IMG/VR virus record: IMGVR_UViG_3300028030_000047
Span: 1 to 28,161 of that record
DNA from: a virus
Length of the DNA: 28,161 bases
Reading direction: 5' to 3' (one strand)
The notes under the pieces are model-generated. The model searched no databases. It saw only the letters and a list, made by a program, of their open reading frames with translations, and had not been told where the DNA came from. The position numbers and the translations under genes were made by a program. Positions 15,163 to 22,522 of this stretch are shown here, in pieces. The stretch's first letter is position 1; every line of letters starts with the position of its first letter.

Positions 15163-15622
15163 CAAAGCAGTAGCAAAAACACTCATTCATGAGGGCGGTT
15201 ATGTCTTTGACAAAAATGACAGAGGCGGTGAGACGAACTTCGGTATATCGAAGAGAGCTTACCCAGATGTTGACATAAAAAACCTTACAGTTGCAGGTGC
15301 AAAAGAGATCTACAAGCGTGACTACTGGGATAGACTCCGCGCAGATGAGATAAAGTCACAGGCTGTAGCGAGTGAACTGTTTGACACAGCAGTCAATATG
15401 GGAGTGCGCACAGCCTCAAAACTCCTGCAAACGTGTTTGGACGTACACCCAGACGGCTTTATAGGCAACATTACACTCTCTAAGCTAAACGCAGCGCAAG
15501 AAGAGACACTACTACTGCGTTTCAAGCTTGCAAAAGTGGCACGCTATGCCTATCTTGCACAGAAACGTCCAGCAAACAGAAAGTTTTTGCTTGGCTGGAT
15601 TAACAGAACATTAGGAGCTTAA
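15149..15622 (+). CDS. Endolysin, GH108 family
   Basis: I place the start at the ATG at 15149; an in-frame GTG sits one codon upstream. The 157-residue protein carries the GH108 signature near its N-terminus, IHEGGYVFDKNDRGGETNFGIS, with the catalytic glutamate at residue 15. The C-terminal half, with DTAVNMGVRTASKLLQ and DGFIGNITLSKLN, matches the peptidoglycan-binding part usually found in this family. It hydrolyses the peptidoglycan glycan backbone at lysis. No signal peptide is present, so release depends on a holin. It lies between two holin-like genes. Confidence 0.9.
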   Translation: MTNFNKAVAKTLIHEGGYVFDKNDRGGETNFGISKRAYPDVDIKNLTVAGAKEIYKRDYWDRLRADEIKSQAVASELFDTAVNMGVRTASKLLQTCLDVHPDGFIGNITLSKLNAAQEETLLLRFKLAKVARYAYLAQKRPANRKFLLGWINRTLGA

Positions 15623-16078
15623 ATGGGTTGGATGGATTTTCTCGGGGGAAATATAGTAGAGAGCGTAGGAAAGGTAGCAGATGAGCTTGTCACAAGTGAC
15701 GAAGAGCGCATGGAGAAAGAGAACGAGCAGCAAAAGACAGAACTGAACTACAAAGCAAAAATGCGTGAGAGTGATGTCAAAGAGCAGGCTATTTACTTAC
15801 AAGACAAACAAGATGCAAGAGAGATGAACAGCTCACTTGTAGCTTCAAAAGACTGGCTTGTAAGAAATACTGGCAGCCTAATGGCTTGGTTCATAGTGCT
15901 CGGTACTGTAGCACTTGATTATATGGTAGTGTTCAATGGACTCTCTGAGAGTGTAAAAGACAAAGAGGTGCTTATGTTCATACTCGGCGCTATGAATACA
16001 TACACAGCAAACGTCATAAGCTTTTACTTCGGCAGTTCAAAGACTGAAGCAGACAAGAACAGAGTAAAGGCTCTGTAA
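15623..16078 (+). CDS. 3TM-type holin-like protein
   Basis: The 151-residue protein begins with MGWMDFLGGNIVESVGKVADELVTSDEE and continues as a charged helix. It then has hydrophobic segments at about 85-104 (SLMAWFIVLGTVALDYMVVF) and 117-138 (VLMFILGAMNTYTANVISFYFG). This layout matches the Holin_3TM family, common beside endolysin genes. The ribosome site TTAGGAGC overlaps the endolysin stop. It is the third holin-like gene in the window. It may act as a pinholin, antiholin or regulator for the others. Confidence 0.7.
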   Translation: MGWMDFLGGNIVESVGKVADELVTSDEERMEKENEQQKTELNYKAKMRESDVKEQAIYLQDKQDAREMNSSLVASKDWLVRNTGSLMAWFIVLGTVALDYMVVFNGLSESVKDKEVLMFILGAMNTYTANVISFYFGSSKTEADKNRVKAL

Positions 16079-16383
16079 TGCCTACACAAAAACAGCGTAA
16101 CTTTGACAAAGCATCCATTGTAAAATCAAGAGAGCTGCAAGAGCTTATAGATACGCTTAACAATACTACCGTAGGCAATTTGCAGTCGCAAATAGATTTG
16201 ATAAACACAAAAATAGATGCAATAGCGGGAGTGTTTTCAATACTTTTCAACACAAACGGAACACTCTCAAGTGAAGCATACACTACGCACACACATAATT
16301 ACGAAGATGAGACCATAGCAGATACCGCAGACGGAACAGGTACAAGTTCTACTGCTACAAAAACAACGACAGGAGTGGCATAA
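16078..16383 (+). CDS. Small virion-associated protein, unknown
   Basis: The 101-residue protein starts on the preceding stop (TAATG). It has a helical, coiled-coil-prone middle (ELQELIDTLNNTTVGNLQSQIDLINTKIDAIAGVFSILF) and a Thr/Ser-rich, probably disordered tail with a THTHNYEDETIAD segment. The EDETIA motif recurs in the next gene, encoded by the same 18 bases (16303-16320 and 16481-16498), hinting at local duplication. Its function is not recognised; position suggests a structural or tail-assembly protein. Confidence 0.6.
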   Translation: MPTQKQRNFDKASIVKSRELQELIDTLNNTTVGNLQSQIDLINTKIDAIAGVFSILFNTNGTLSSEAYTTHTHNYEDETIADTADGTGTSSTATKTTTGVA

Positions 16384-16384
16384 G

Positions 16385-17632
16385 ATGGCAATAGATATGG
16401 CAGATATAGAGAGTATTTACGATACATTTCTACAAAAAGGGAGCGAGAAGCTCATCGCCTTACAAAAAGATGTAAACATAGAAGATGAGACCATAGCACA
16501 GGTTACAAGTGACATCATTGTAGGTGCGATGAACACCTCTCTTCAAGCAGTGGAGATGCTCAAACGTGTCGAACTCTTAGAGAAGCAAATTGTAACAGAG
16601 ACAAACAGAGCAGCAGACATTGCATCAACAACAGCAGTAAGAGACGCGCAGTCTGTAAAAGATCTGGCACTTAAAGACAAAGATATCGCTCTTAAAACTG
16701 AGCAGCTCGTCACAGAGACAAACCGTGCAGCAGACATTGCATCTACCACAGCAGTAAGAGATGCACAATCTGTAAAAGATCTGGCACTTAAAGACAAAGA
16801 CATCGCTCTTAAAACTGAGCAACTCGTCACAGAGACAAACCGTGCAGCAGACATCGCATCGACAACAGCAGTAAGAGATGCACAATCTGTAAAAGATCTG
16901 GCACTGAAAGAGAAGCAACTCGTCACAGAGACAAACCGTGCAGCAGACATTGCATCTACCACAGCAGTAAGAGATGCACAATCTGTAAAAGATCTGGCAC
17001 TGAAAGACAAAGACATCGCACTCAAAGACAAAGACATAGCGCTCAAAACTGAGCAGCTTGTCACAGAGACAAACCGTGCAGCAGACATTGCATCAACAAC
17101 AGCAGTACGAGATGCGCAGTCGGTTAAAGATCTGGCATTTAAAGAGAAGCAAATTGTCACAGAGACAAACCGTGCGGCTGATGTTGCATCGACAACAAAT
17201 GTTCGTAACACACAGGCAGAGAAAGACAACCTCATAAAAGATGAGCAGTATCTTACACAACAGTTGCAAAACGGCGGGCTGAAGTATGACTACACGTACA
17301 ACGCAGATGGAAGTGTGGCAACAAAAACACTCATCAACGGCGGCGGCAAGTCTATTTATGAGATACAGCAGGAGAAACTCAGTGCAGACAAAGCCTTTGT
17401 GGATGAGCAGAAGATACAGCTTTCATACTCAGTCATCTACAACAACCGCATAAAGTCACTAGACAACTACTCAGATATGATAGGAAACTTAGGAGTCGGC
17501 GGCTTTGTAATAAGCAGCGACATGTGGGAAACATACTTCAAAATGATAAACGACATATACATCAACTCTGGAGATACACCTGTGAACTCTGAAATAACAG
17601 CTCCAGCAGATACGACACTGACAAAGGTGTAA
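16385..17632 (+). CDS. Repeat-rich coiled-coil structural protein
   Basis: The 415-residue protein has a helical N-terminus (1-67), six tandem units (68-287) with the core VTETNRAADIASTTAVRD, and a C-terminal domain (288-415) with YDYTYNADGSVATKTL and a beta-rich end. The repeated part is strongly helical and charged, as in trimeric coiled-coil rods. GGAG precedes the ATG. The next ATG begins one base after its stop, so the two genes are coupled. It probably forms a rod-like tail or fibre component. No family is recognised. Unit lengths differ only by sevens (see repeat entry), which keeps the coiled-coil register. Confidence 0.7.
   Translation: MAIDMADIESIYDTFLQKGSEKLIALQKDVNIEDETIAQVTSDIIVGAMNTSLQAVEMLKRVELLEKQIVTETNRAADIASTTAVRDAQSVKDLALKDKDIALKTEQLVTETNRAADIASTTAVRDAQSVKDLALKDKDIALKTEQLVTETNRAADIASTTAVRDAQSVKDLALKEKQLVTETNRAADIASTTAVRDAQSVKDLALKDKDIALKDKDIALKTEQLVTETNRAADIASTTAVRDAQSVKDLAFKEKQIVTETNRAADVASTTNVRNTQAEKDNLIKDEQYLTQQLQNGGLKYDYTYNADGSVATKTLINGGGKSIYEIQQEKLSADKAFVDEQKIQLSYSVIYNNRIKSLDNYSDMIGNLGVGGFVISSDMWETYFKMINDIYINSGDTPVNSEITAPADTTLTKV
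16586..17245 (+). repeat. Six tandem coiled-coil repeats with heptad-sized length variation
   Basis: The units begin at residues 68, 107, 146, 178, 224 and 256 of the protein and are 39, 39, 32, 46, 32 and 32 residues long. All differences are multiples of 7 residues (21 bp). They arise from zero, one or two copies of a DKDIALK heptad at the end of each unit. The last unit is the most diverged. Confidence 0.9.
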
Positions 17633-17633
17633 G

Positions 17634-18497
17634 ATGGCATCTGGCAATGACTTAGTAGTTATCGGTGGTGGCGGTGGCGGCTCTGGCGGAGGAGGCAACA
17701 ATAACGATGCTGGAGATCAAGGAAACCATCATTTAGACATTGGCTCAGGCGGGGGAAGTGGTGGCGGAACGCCGCACCAACAAGAGCAATATAAAATAGA
17801 CTTGGCACTACGAACAGGTTCACTTGAAGATATTAGGCATCTTTTAGCAGCAGTAAAAAGAATGGCTAATGATTACCCTGCAAATAATTTTGATGGGTGG
17901 ATAAACACCTTAGAAACAAGACTTCAAAAACTTACAACTCTTACAAATGTAGAACATCTTGAAAATGAGAGAGATGCTGATGGAAAAGAGTTTAATTGGA
18001 GTTTCGCATACCTACCTCCTCCGCCACCTGGACTTGATTTGTCTGCTTTTACACATCGCAACATACCTGCAAGCAAGTATGCTACGTTTCATATAAAACA
18101 CGATGTAAATAAATGGATGGCAGGCGGTAGTCTATATGATGCACCACGTGCGGGAAATGTTCTCTTTAATGTCATAGGAGATCTTAACACTACAAGATTT
18201 TTAGGACTAGAAGATAAAAACTTCTCCCCAGAACTCAATAAAGTGTTTGCTAATCCTGAAGTATTTAGAATCCTAAATGTTACAGCAGGCGGTACATCTT
18301 CCAAACAAGAAAATCATCATTATATGACTCACTCTTCGCATACTGATTACTATGACACACTTCCAACTATACCAAAACACGGTGTTGAAGATAAGCAAAA
18401 AGACCAATTTTTGCGTTGGGAAGATGACATTAATAAAACGGTAGATAAAGCCATAAGAGATATAGGAGATACACTTGGAGATGTTTTTGGCTGGTAA
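17634..18497 (+). CDS. Gly-rich virion protein, unknown
   Basis: The 287-residue protein has an N-terminal low-complexity region of Gly, Ser, Asn and His (about 10-50), a helical region (RTGSLEDIRHLLAAVKRMAND) and a proline run (LPPPPPGLD, near 126). A globular remainder follows that I do not recognise. The first 50 or so codons look like the surrounding phage genes, but the rest is AT-richer, as in an exchanged domain. It sits between the repeat rod and the scaffold. A receptor-binding or adsorption role fits the position but has no direct support. Confidence 0.6.
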   Translation: MASGNDLVVIGGGGGGSGGGGNNNDAGDQGNHHLDIGSGGGSGGGTPHQQEQYKIDLALRTGSLEDIRHLLAAVKRMANDYPANNFDGWINTLETRLQKLTTLTNVEHLENERDADGKEFNWSFAYLPPPPPGLDLSAFTHRNIPASKYATFHIKHDVNKWMAGGSLYDAPRAGNVLFNVIGDLNTTRFLGLEDKNFSPELNKVFANPEVFRILNVTAGGTSSKQENHHYMTHSSHTDYYDTLPTIPKHGVEDKQKDQFLRWEDDINKTVDKAIRDIGDTLGDVFGW

Positions 18498-18523
18498 AAA
18501 GCTAAAACTCTCAGAACGATATA

Positions 18524-18552
18524 CCACTTATGATTTTTTTTATTACTACAAT
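18524..18552 (+). promoter_or_regulatory. Late-type promoter 3 (CCACTT-N17-TACAAT)
   Basis: CGATATACCACTTA ends at 18530 and TACAAT lies at 18547-18552, so CCACTT and the -10 are 17 bp apart, as at 8405 and 10821. It is in the 85-bp gap before the scaffold gene and would drive the head module. Confidence 0.65.
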
Positions 18553-18582
18553 ACATACAATATAAAACTTTAAGGATACGAA

Positions 18583-19335
18583 ATGGGTAATGAAGCAAAA
18601 GAGAGCGTAGTTGATGAGATGCAGGAGATGTTAGGGCTTGGCGAAGAAGAGCCTGGACAAGAAGAGCCTGAACAAGAAACAGAGGAGACCGAAGAGGAGA
18701 CCGAAGAGGAAACCGAAGAAGATAGTGAGCCAAAGCTTGAAACTACTGCCGTGACACAAGAGCAGATAGATCTTAACAAAGAGATGGCAAAGCTTGATCT
18801 CAAGATAGAAGAGCTTGAGAGTAAGAGCGTTGATGTAGATGCCTTTTATGCAAACATCACAGACCATCTTACAGAAGATGAGCAGCAGCTTGAGTTTGAC
18901 GACAAACCTGCATATATGAAACTTGTCAATAAAAAACTCAATGAGTATGAAAAAGAGCATGCACACAGCGATGAAATAGAAAAACTCAAAGAGCAAAAAA
19001 AAGAACTTGAGGGTGTTTATGAGAGACAAAGTGCCATCATCGAGGTAAGCAACAGATACCCTGATTATAACCATGAGAAGATTATGGAATATTTTCAAAA
19101 TGATCTGAGCAAAAAAGAGCAAGATGCCATTTTTGCAGACTCAAACTCATACGCAGATGTATATGAGAACACATACAAAAAGTTCAAAGGTGTAAACCCT
19201 ACAAAGGTAAAGAGTGAAAAAGCGCCAAACATTCCAAATGTAGATAAAGTAAGAAAAACAGTGACCTCTACAAAAGAGATAGGCGATGCACTTGCAGATG
19301 AAGAGGAACAGCTCAAAGAGGCTTTAGGGCTGTAA
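18583..19335 (+). CDS. Capsid scaffold protein
   Basis: The 250-residue protein is acidic and helical. Residues about 20-45 are a run of Glu and Thr (the EETEEE repeat), and 60-150 are coiled-coil-prone. The basic or neutral C-terminus ends EEEQLKEALGL. Size, acidity, predicted helix and position just upstream of the coat gene are typical of phage scaffolds, which shape the prohead and then leave. The start has AAGGA upstream and follows late promoter 3. A LGLGEEE motif near the N-terminus (about 17-23) echoes the C-terminal ALGL. Confidence 0.75.
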   Translation: MGNEAKESVVDEMQEMLGLGEEEPGQEEPEQETEETEEETEEETEEDSEPKLETTAVTQEQIDLNKEMAKLDLKIEELESKSVDVDAFYANITDHLTEDEQQLEFDDKPAYMKLVNKKLNEYEKEHAHSDEIEKLKEQKKELEGVYERQSAIIEVSNRYPDYNHEKIMEYFQNDLSKKEQDAIFADSNSYADVYENTYKKFKGVNPTKVKSEKAPNIPNVDKVRKTVTSTKEIGDALADEEEQLKEALGL

Positions 19336-19356
19336 CTATGACACAAGGAGAAACAG

Positions 19357-19569
19357 ATGGATGAAAACAAAGCAGTAGAAGCACCAAAGCGAGACGAGTG
19401 GGAAGTAAAAGAGGATTTACGCGCAGTAAGGCGTGCTATTGAAATCTTTAAAGACAAAGCACGTTTAAAAGATGTGCAGGAACTTATTAAAAAGAAACAG
19501 GGTACAGAGAAAGTCATTGATGCTATTGCAGAGGGTGAAGACCTGAACAAAGCGCTGGGGCTTTCGTAA
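19357..19569 (+). CDS. Small head-assembly partner, unknown
   Basis: The 70-residue, charged, helical protein sits between scaffold and coat, with AAGGAGA upstream. Its C-terminus, EGEDLNKALGLS, mirrors the scaffold end EEEQLKEALGL. This suggests the two proteins bind the same partner, perhaps the coat protein. It has no membrane segment or known domain. Confidence 0.6.
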   Translation: MDENKAVEAPKRDEWEVKEDLRAVRRAIEIFKDKARLKDVQELIKKKQGTEKVIDAIAEGEDLNKALGLS

Positions 19570-19584
19570 GTAAATAGTTTTTGA

Positions 19585-19668
19585 CCTACCTTAAACTAGG
19601 TAGTAATGCATGAGATGAGCCTAACCCTTACAGTATCCTCTTAGCATTACTATCTACTTTAGGGTAGG
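19585..19668 (+). other. Long imperfect hairpin in the coat-gene leader
   Basis: The 25-base arms 19585-19609 and 19644-19668 pair at 22 of 25 positions, with a 34-base loop. A second small hairpin (AGATGTC / GGCATCT, 19679-19697) follows it, then the coat ribosome site AAAGGAAAAG. No terminator-like U-run is present. The structure lies between the scaffold-partner stop and the coat ATG, where processing or attenuation would change coat-to-scaffold ratios. Confidence 0.65.
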
Positions 19669-19722
19669 CAAAAGATGAAGATGTCATGACGGCATCTATC
19701 AAAACAAAACAAAGGAAAAGAT

Positions 19723-20886
19723 ATGGGAAGTGTTTTTGGTGGAATGTCAGCACAAGATTTTTTATCTGATGCAGACACAAAAGTATCGTATAGCCAGTCG
19801 GTTACGCGTGGTGTTACAAGAAAGAGTAAGGTAAAACCGTTTATCTCAACAAGTGAGAGTGACAACACAAGCGTTATTAAAGCGGTTAAGAAGCCATGTG
19901 AACTCGGAAGCGTTGTTGCTTTAGAGCTTGAAGATGAACTCGTAGAGAGTGGTGCAGTCGGAAATGTGGACTTCTCGGCAAGCGGCGAAGAGCTGAAGCA
20001 GATCAAACAGTTTGTAAAAGTGGACAGATGGCAACACGCTGTACCATCAACGCAGTCTATTGTAAATCAAAGAAACGCGGACAAGTTTAAAAGCCGTGCA
20101 AAGAACTCTTTGACAAACTGGGGAACAATGAAGTTCGACAAGGTATTCTTTTCGGCAATGAGTGCTGATTGTACGAACATTGTGGCGTGTGGGCATCATT
20201 CAGATGCGACAACTGCAAACATTACTCAAGCAGATGTGCTTACAACAGCAGATGTAGAAGAGTCAAAAAACAGAGCATTGTTAGGGCTTGATGCAGCAGG
20301 TAATCAAACTGTACCGCCACTCATTCCTATTAAGACAACTCAGAACGAGAACTTAGGCTACTATGAAGACGTAGAGTTCTTTGTAATGTTCGTTGGAACA
20401 AACACAGCGCGCCACATTAAAAATGATGCGAACTGGGCAGATGCTCGTAAAGATGCACTAGAACGCGGGAAAACAAACCCTATCTTCACAGGTGCTTTAG
20501 GTTTCTGGGATGGTGTTTTACTTCTTGATGTCAAGACAGACACACCTCGTCAGTCTGGTATTTTAACATCGAAGTCTAAGTTTGTAGGTTTTGGAAATGT
20601 GAAAAAGTCTGATCTTGGTATCTACGCTGGGCTAAACGGACAAGAGACAGAGATTAACCTTTTAATGGGTGCGAGTGCATGTCACATCGTTGTAGATCAA
20701 GGTGTGGCGTATTATGACTGGGCAGACAAAAATGACCCTCGTAGAATGAACGCTGGTATTGACAGAGTGTACGGGCTTGCAAAAACGAAGTATGATGCAA
20801 GTGCAAATGACGGCATCCTTGAAGATAGTATCTTTAACGGAAAAGACTACGGTGTTATCGCAGTAGTTGCATCAACTGGTAAATAA
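19723..20886 (+). CDS. Major capsid protein, N4-gp56-like (DUF4043-type)
   Basis: The 387-residue protein follows a strong AAAGGAAAAG site. The segment SGEELKQIKQFVKVDRWQHAVPS, the helix NQRNADKFKSRAKNSLTNW and the later FVMFVGTNTARHI ... PIFTGALGFWDGVLLLD match the pattern of N4 gp56/DUF4043 major capsid proteins, which adopt the HK97 fold. The length is typical. It forms the head shell together with the scaffold. It is the first structural gene after the long leader hairpin, which suggests separate control of its expression. Confidence 0.85.
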   Translation: MGSVFGGMSAQDFLSDADTKVSYSQSVTRGVTRKSKVKPFISTSESDNTSVIKAVKKPCELGSVVALELEDELVESGAVGNVDFSASGEELKQIKQFVKVDRWQHAVPSTQSIVNQRNADKFKSRAKNSLTNWGTMKFDKVFFSAMSADCTNIVACGHHSDATTANITQADVLTTADVEESKNRALLGLDAAGNQTVPPLIPIKTTQNENLGYYEDVEFFVMFVGTNTARHIKNDANWADARKDALERGKTNPIFTGALGFWDGVLLLDVKTDTPRQSGILTSKSKFVGFGNVKKSDLGIYAGLNGQETEINLLMGASACHIVVDQGVAYYDWADKNDPRRMNAGIDRVYGLAKTKYDASANDGILEDSIFNGKDYGVIAVVASTGK

Positions 20887-20897
20887 GGAGTAGTTTT

Positions 20898-21284
20898 ATG
20901 GCTATTACAGTAAAAAGAAAAAACCGTGAAATCAGAGACACGGGTACGGTGTGCGCAACCTTTACGGGTGCGGACGTAGGTTCTACTATTGATTTCATGG
21001 GTATTCCAGAGGGTTTTAGAGTAGTGGGTGTGAACATCACAGTAGAAGAGGCTTTTGCAAATGCTGATAACAAGATCAGTGTGGGCATTGAGGGAGATTT
21101 GACACGTTTCATTGGACAGTCGGCTGTAAATGCTTTAAATGGTTACGGCTTTAACAACAAACAACTCACAGCTCCTCAGTCTATGGCTATTGTTGCAGAT
21201 GTTGTAGGAACTGCAAGTGCGACAGGGAAAGCGGTCGTTACTGTATCTTATGTCAAGTTGCCTGTTTCTAAGCAAGAGTATTAG
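20898..21284 (+). CDS. Head decoration-like protein, unknown
   Basis: The 128-residue product is beta-rich: RDTGTVCATFTGADVGSTIDFMGIPEGFRVVGVNITV, and a similar strand pattern at the end (VVTVSYVKLPV). This suits a small capsid-binding or minor head protein. AAGGAG lies before its ATG. It is immediately after the coat gene, where decoration proteins are often encoded. Not a member of any family I can name. Confidence 0.6.
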   Translation: MAITVKRKNREIRDTGTVCATFTGADVGSTIDFMGIPEGFRVVGVNITVEEAFANADNKISVGIEGDLTRFIGQSAVNALNGYGFNNKQLTAPQSMAIVADVVGTASATGKAVVTVSYVKLPVSKQEY

Positions 21285-21293
21285 GAGCTGGTT

Positions 21294-21644
21294 ATGGCTA
21301 AAGTACATTTTGAACCAATGTGTGCTGTTAAGTATGTCGGTGCTAAGGCTAAGGACTTCAATACCTCCTTAGCCCGACCAAAGCCGAGACTTAAAAAGGG
21401 TGACATCGTCATCGTAGATAAAAAGACATCTTTTAACCTTATTCAAAAAGGGTTCGGGGAGTTTGTAGAGGTAAAGAGCATCTCTTTTACAAAGGCTGAC
21501 GCAGAAGCGCAGGAGATGGAAGATGCACTTACAGCAGAGAATGAAGACCTCATAGCAGAGCTTGAAGCACAAAGAGCTATGAATGAGAAGCTGCTTGAAG
21601 ACATACAGGTTTTACAAGCAGCAAACAAAGAGGAAAACGAGTAG
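21294..21644 (+). CDS. Small head protein with coiled-coil tail, unknown
   Basis: The 116-residue protein has a basic N-terminal domain (about 1-65, VKYVGAKAKDFNTSLARPKPRLKKGDIVIVDKK) with SH3-like beta character, then an acidic helix (about 65-116, EAQEMEDALTAENEDLIAELEAQRAMNEKLLEDIQVLQAAN). Its stop directly abuts the next ATG. It probably acts in head completion; the exact role is not recognised. Confidence 0.6.
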   Translation: MAKVHFEPMCAVKYVGAKAKDFNTSLARPKPRLKKGDIVIVDKKTSFNLIQKGFGEFVEVKSISFTKADAEAQEMEDALTAENEDLIAELEAQRAMNEKLLEDIQVLQAANKEENE

Positions 21645-22235
21645 ATGATAAGCGCTCACGACTTTATAATTTTGGTACAAAACGACTTGCAGGACAAGTC
21701 TGAGCATTGGAAGCGTGAAGCGCTCTTCGCAAAGTTGCAGGGAAGCTATGCTGAACTGCAAGCTGATCTGCCTTTTTTTGTGTTTAATCAGATAATAGAT
21801 ACAACAAAAGACAAAGAGGAGTACTACCTCCGACACCGCCCTTTACAGAATGTTTCGTGCGCAAGCGATCATGTTGCATTTGAGTTTACGGAGGTAGAGA
21901 ACTTTTACGCACTCAAGAAAAAGAATAGATACACTTTCAATGAAGACGTGCTGCTCCTGCGCAGAGCAGAGAAAAGAGATGAAATCATAGAGGTAACATA
22001 CAAGTATGCAAAAGCGCTTGAGACACTTAACTGTAATGTAGAGTTGCCTGATCGTTTTCATACAGCACTGCGCTACCTGATGATGGCAAGACTTCATGAG
22101 AAGCCGACACTCAACTCAAAGCAGAGAAATCTCAGTGCCTATTATTTGAAACTCTATGAGACAGAGATACTCAAGCTCAAGCGTGACAAACCTACACGGG
22201 TAAAGAATATAACTTCAAACTTTCAAAGGATATAA
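21645..22235 (+). CDS. Probable head-tail adaptor protein
   Basis: The 196-residue protein is mostly helical with a beta core (HVAFEFTEVENFYAL, EIIEVTYKYAKAL). A Leu/Arg-rich end follows (RYLMMARLHEKPTLNSKQRNLSAYYLKLYETEILKLKRD). The order of short helices, then a long C-terminal helix, is typical of connector or adaptor proteins that ring the portal. It is located between coat and portal. The assignment is by position and shape only. Confidence 0.5.
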   Translation: MISAHDFIILVQNDLQDKSEHWKREALFAKLQGSYAELQADLPFFVFNQIIDTTKDKEEYYLRHRPLQNVSCASDHVAFEFTEVENFYALKKKNRYTFNEDVLLLRRAEKRDEIIEVTYKYAKALETLNCNVELPDRFHTALRYLMMARLHEKPTLNSKQRNLSAYYLKLYETEILKLKRDKPTRVKNITSNFQRI

Positions 22236-22238
22236 ACT

Positions 22239-22517
22239 ATGGCATGGGACAGCAAAGATACAGCATTGGCAATACAGGGTGTAGGTTCACTCGCAAGCGC
22301 ATGGGGTCAGTACGAGAGCGACAAAAAGAGAAACAAGCTCCTGCAAAAACAACTCGACTACGAGCAGCAACAAAACGACATCGCAAACCAGAAGCAGGCA
22401 CAAGCACAGGCAAGCCTTGACAATGCGTTTGATACAGCAGACCTTAATCTGAACAAGAAGAAGAAAAAGAAAAACCCTCTTGATGCGGCAATAGATACAA
22501 CTACGCCAACGGTATAA
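22239..22517 (+). CDS. Small ejection/internal virion-like protein
   Basis: The 92-residue protein begins WDSKDTALAIQGVGSLASAWGQYESDKKRNK, an N-terminal hydrophobic patch like those in small internal virion proteins. It continues as a Gln/Ala-rich helix with a basic KKKKKK cluster near residue 75. AAAGGA precedes the ATG. Placed just upstream of the portal, it may be ejected with the DNA. The call rests on general resemblance. Confidence 0.45.
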   Translation: MAWDSKDTALAIQGVGSLASAWGQYESDKKRNKLLQKQLDYEQQQNDIANQKQAQAQASLDNAFDTADLNLNKKKKKKNPLDAAIDTTTPTV

Positions 22518-22522
22518 GTGCC

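Noticed and set aside
16303-16498. 18-bp direct repeat as an attachment site
   Set aside because: Both copies are inside coding frames with the same EDETIA reading and no integrase exists; a local duplication is enough.
16543-17235. 230-codon minus-strand frame across the repeat array
   Set aside because: It is the antisense of the tandem coiled-coil repeats, open only because the repeats share a phase; the plus-strand gene explains it.
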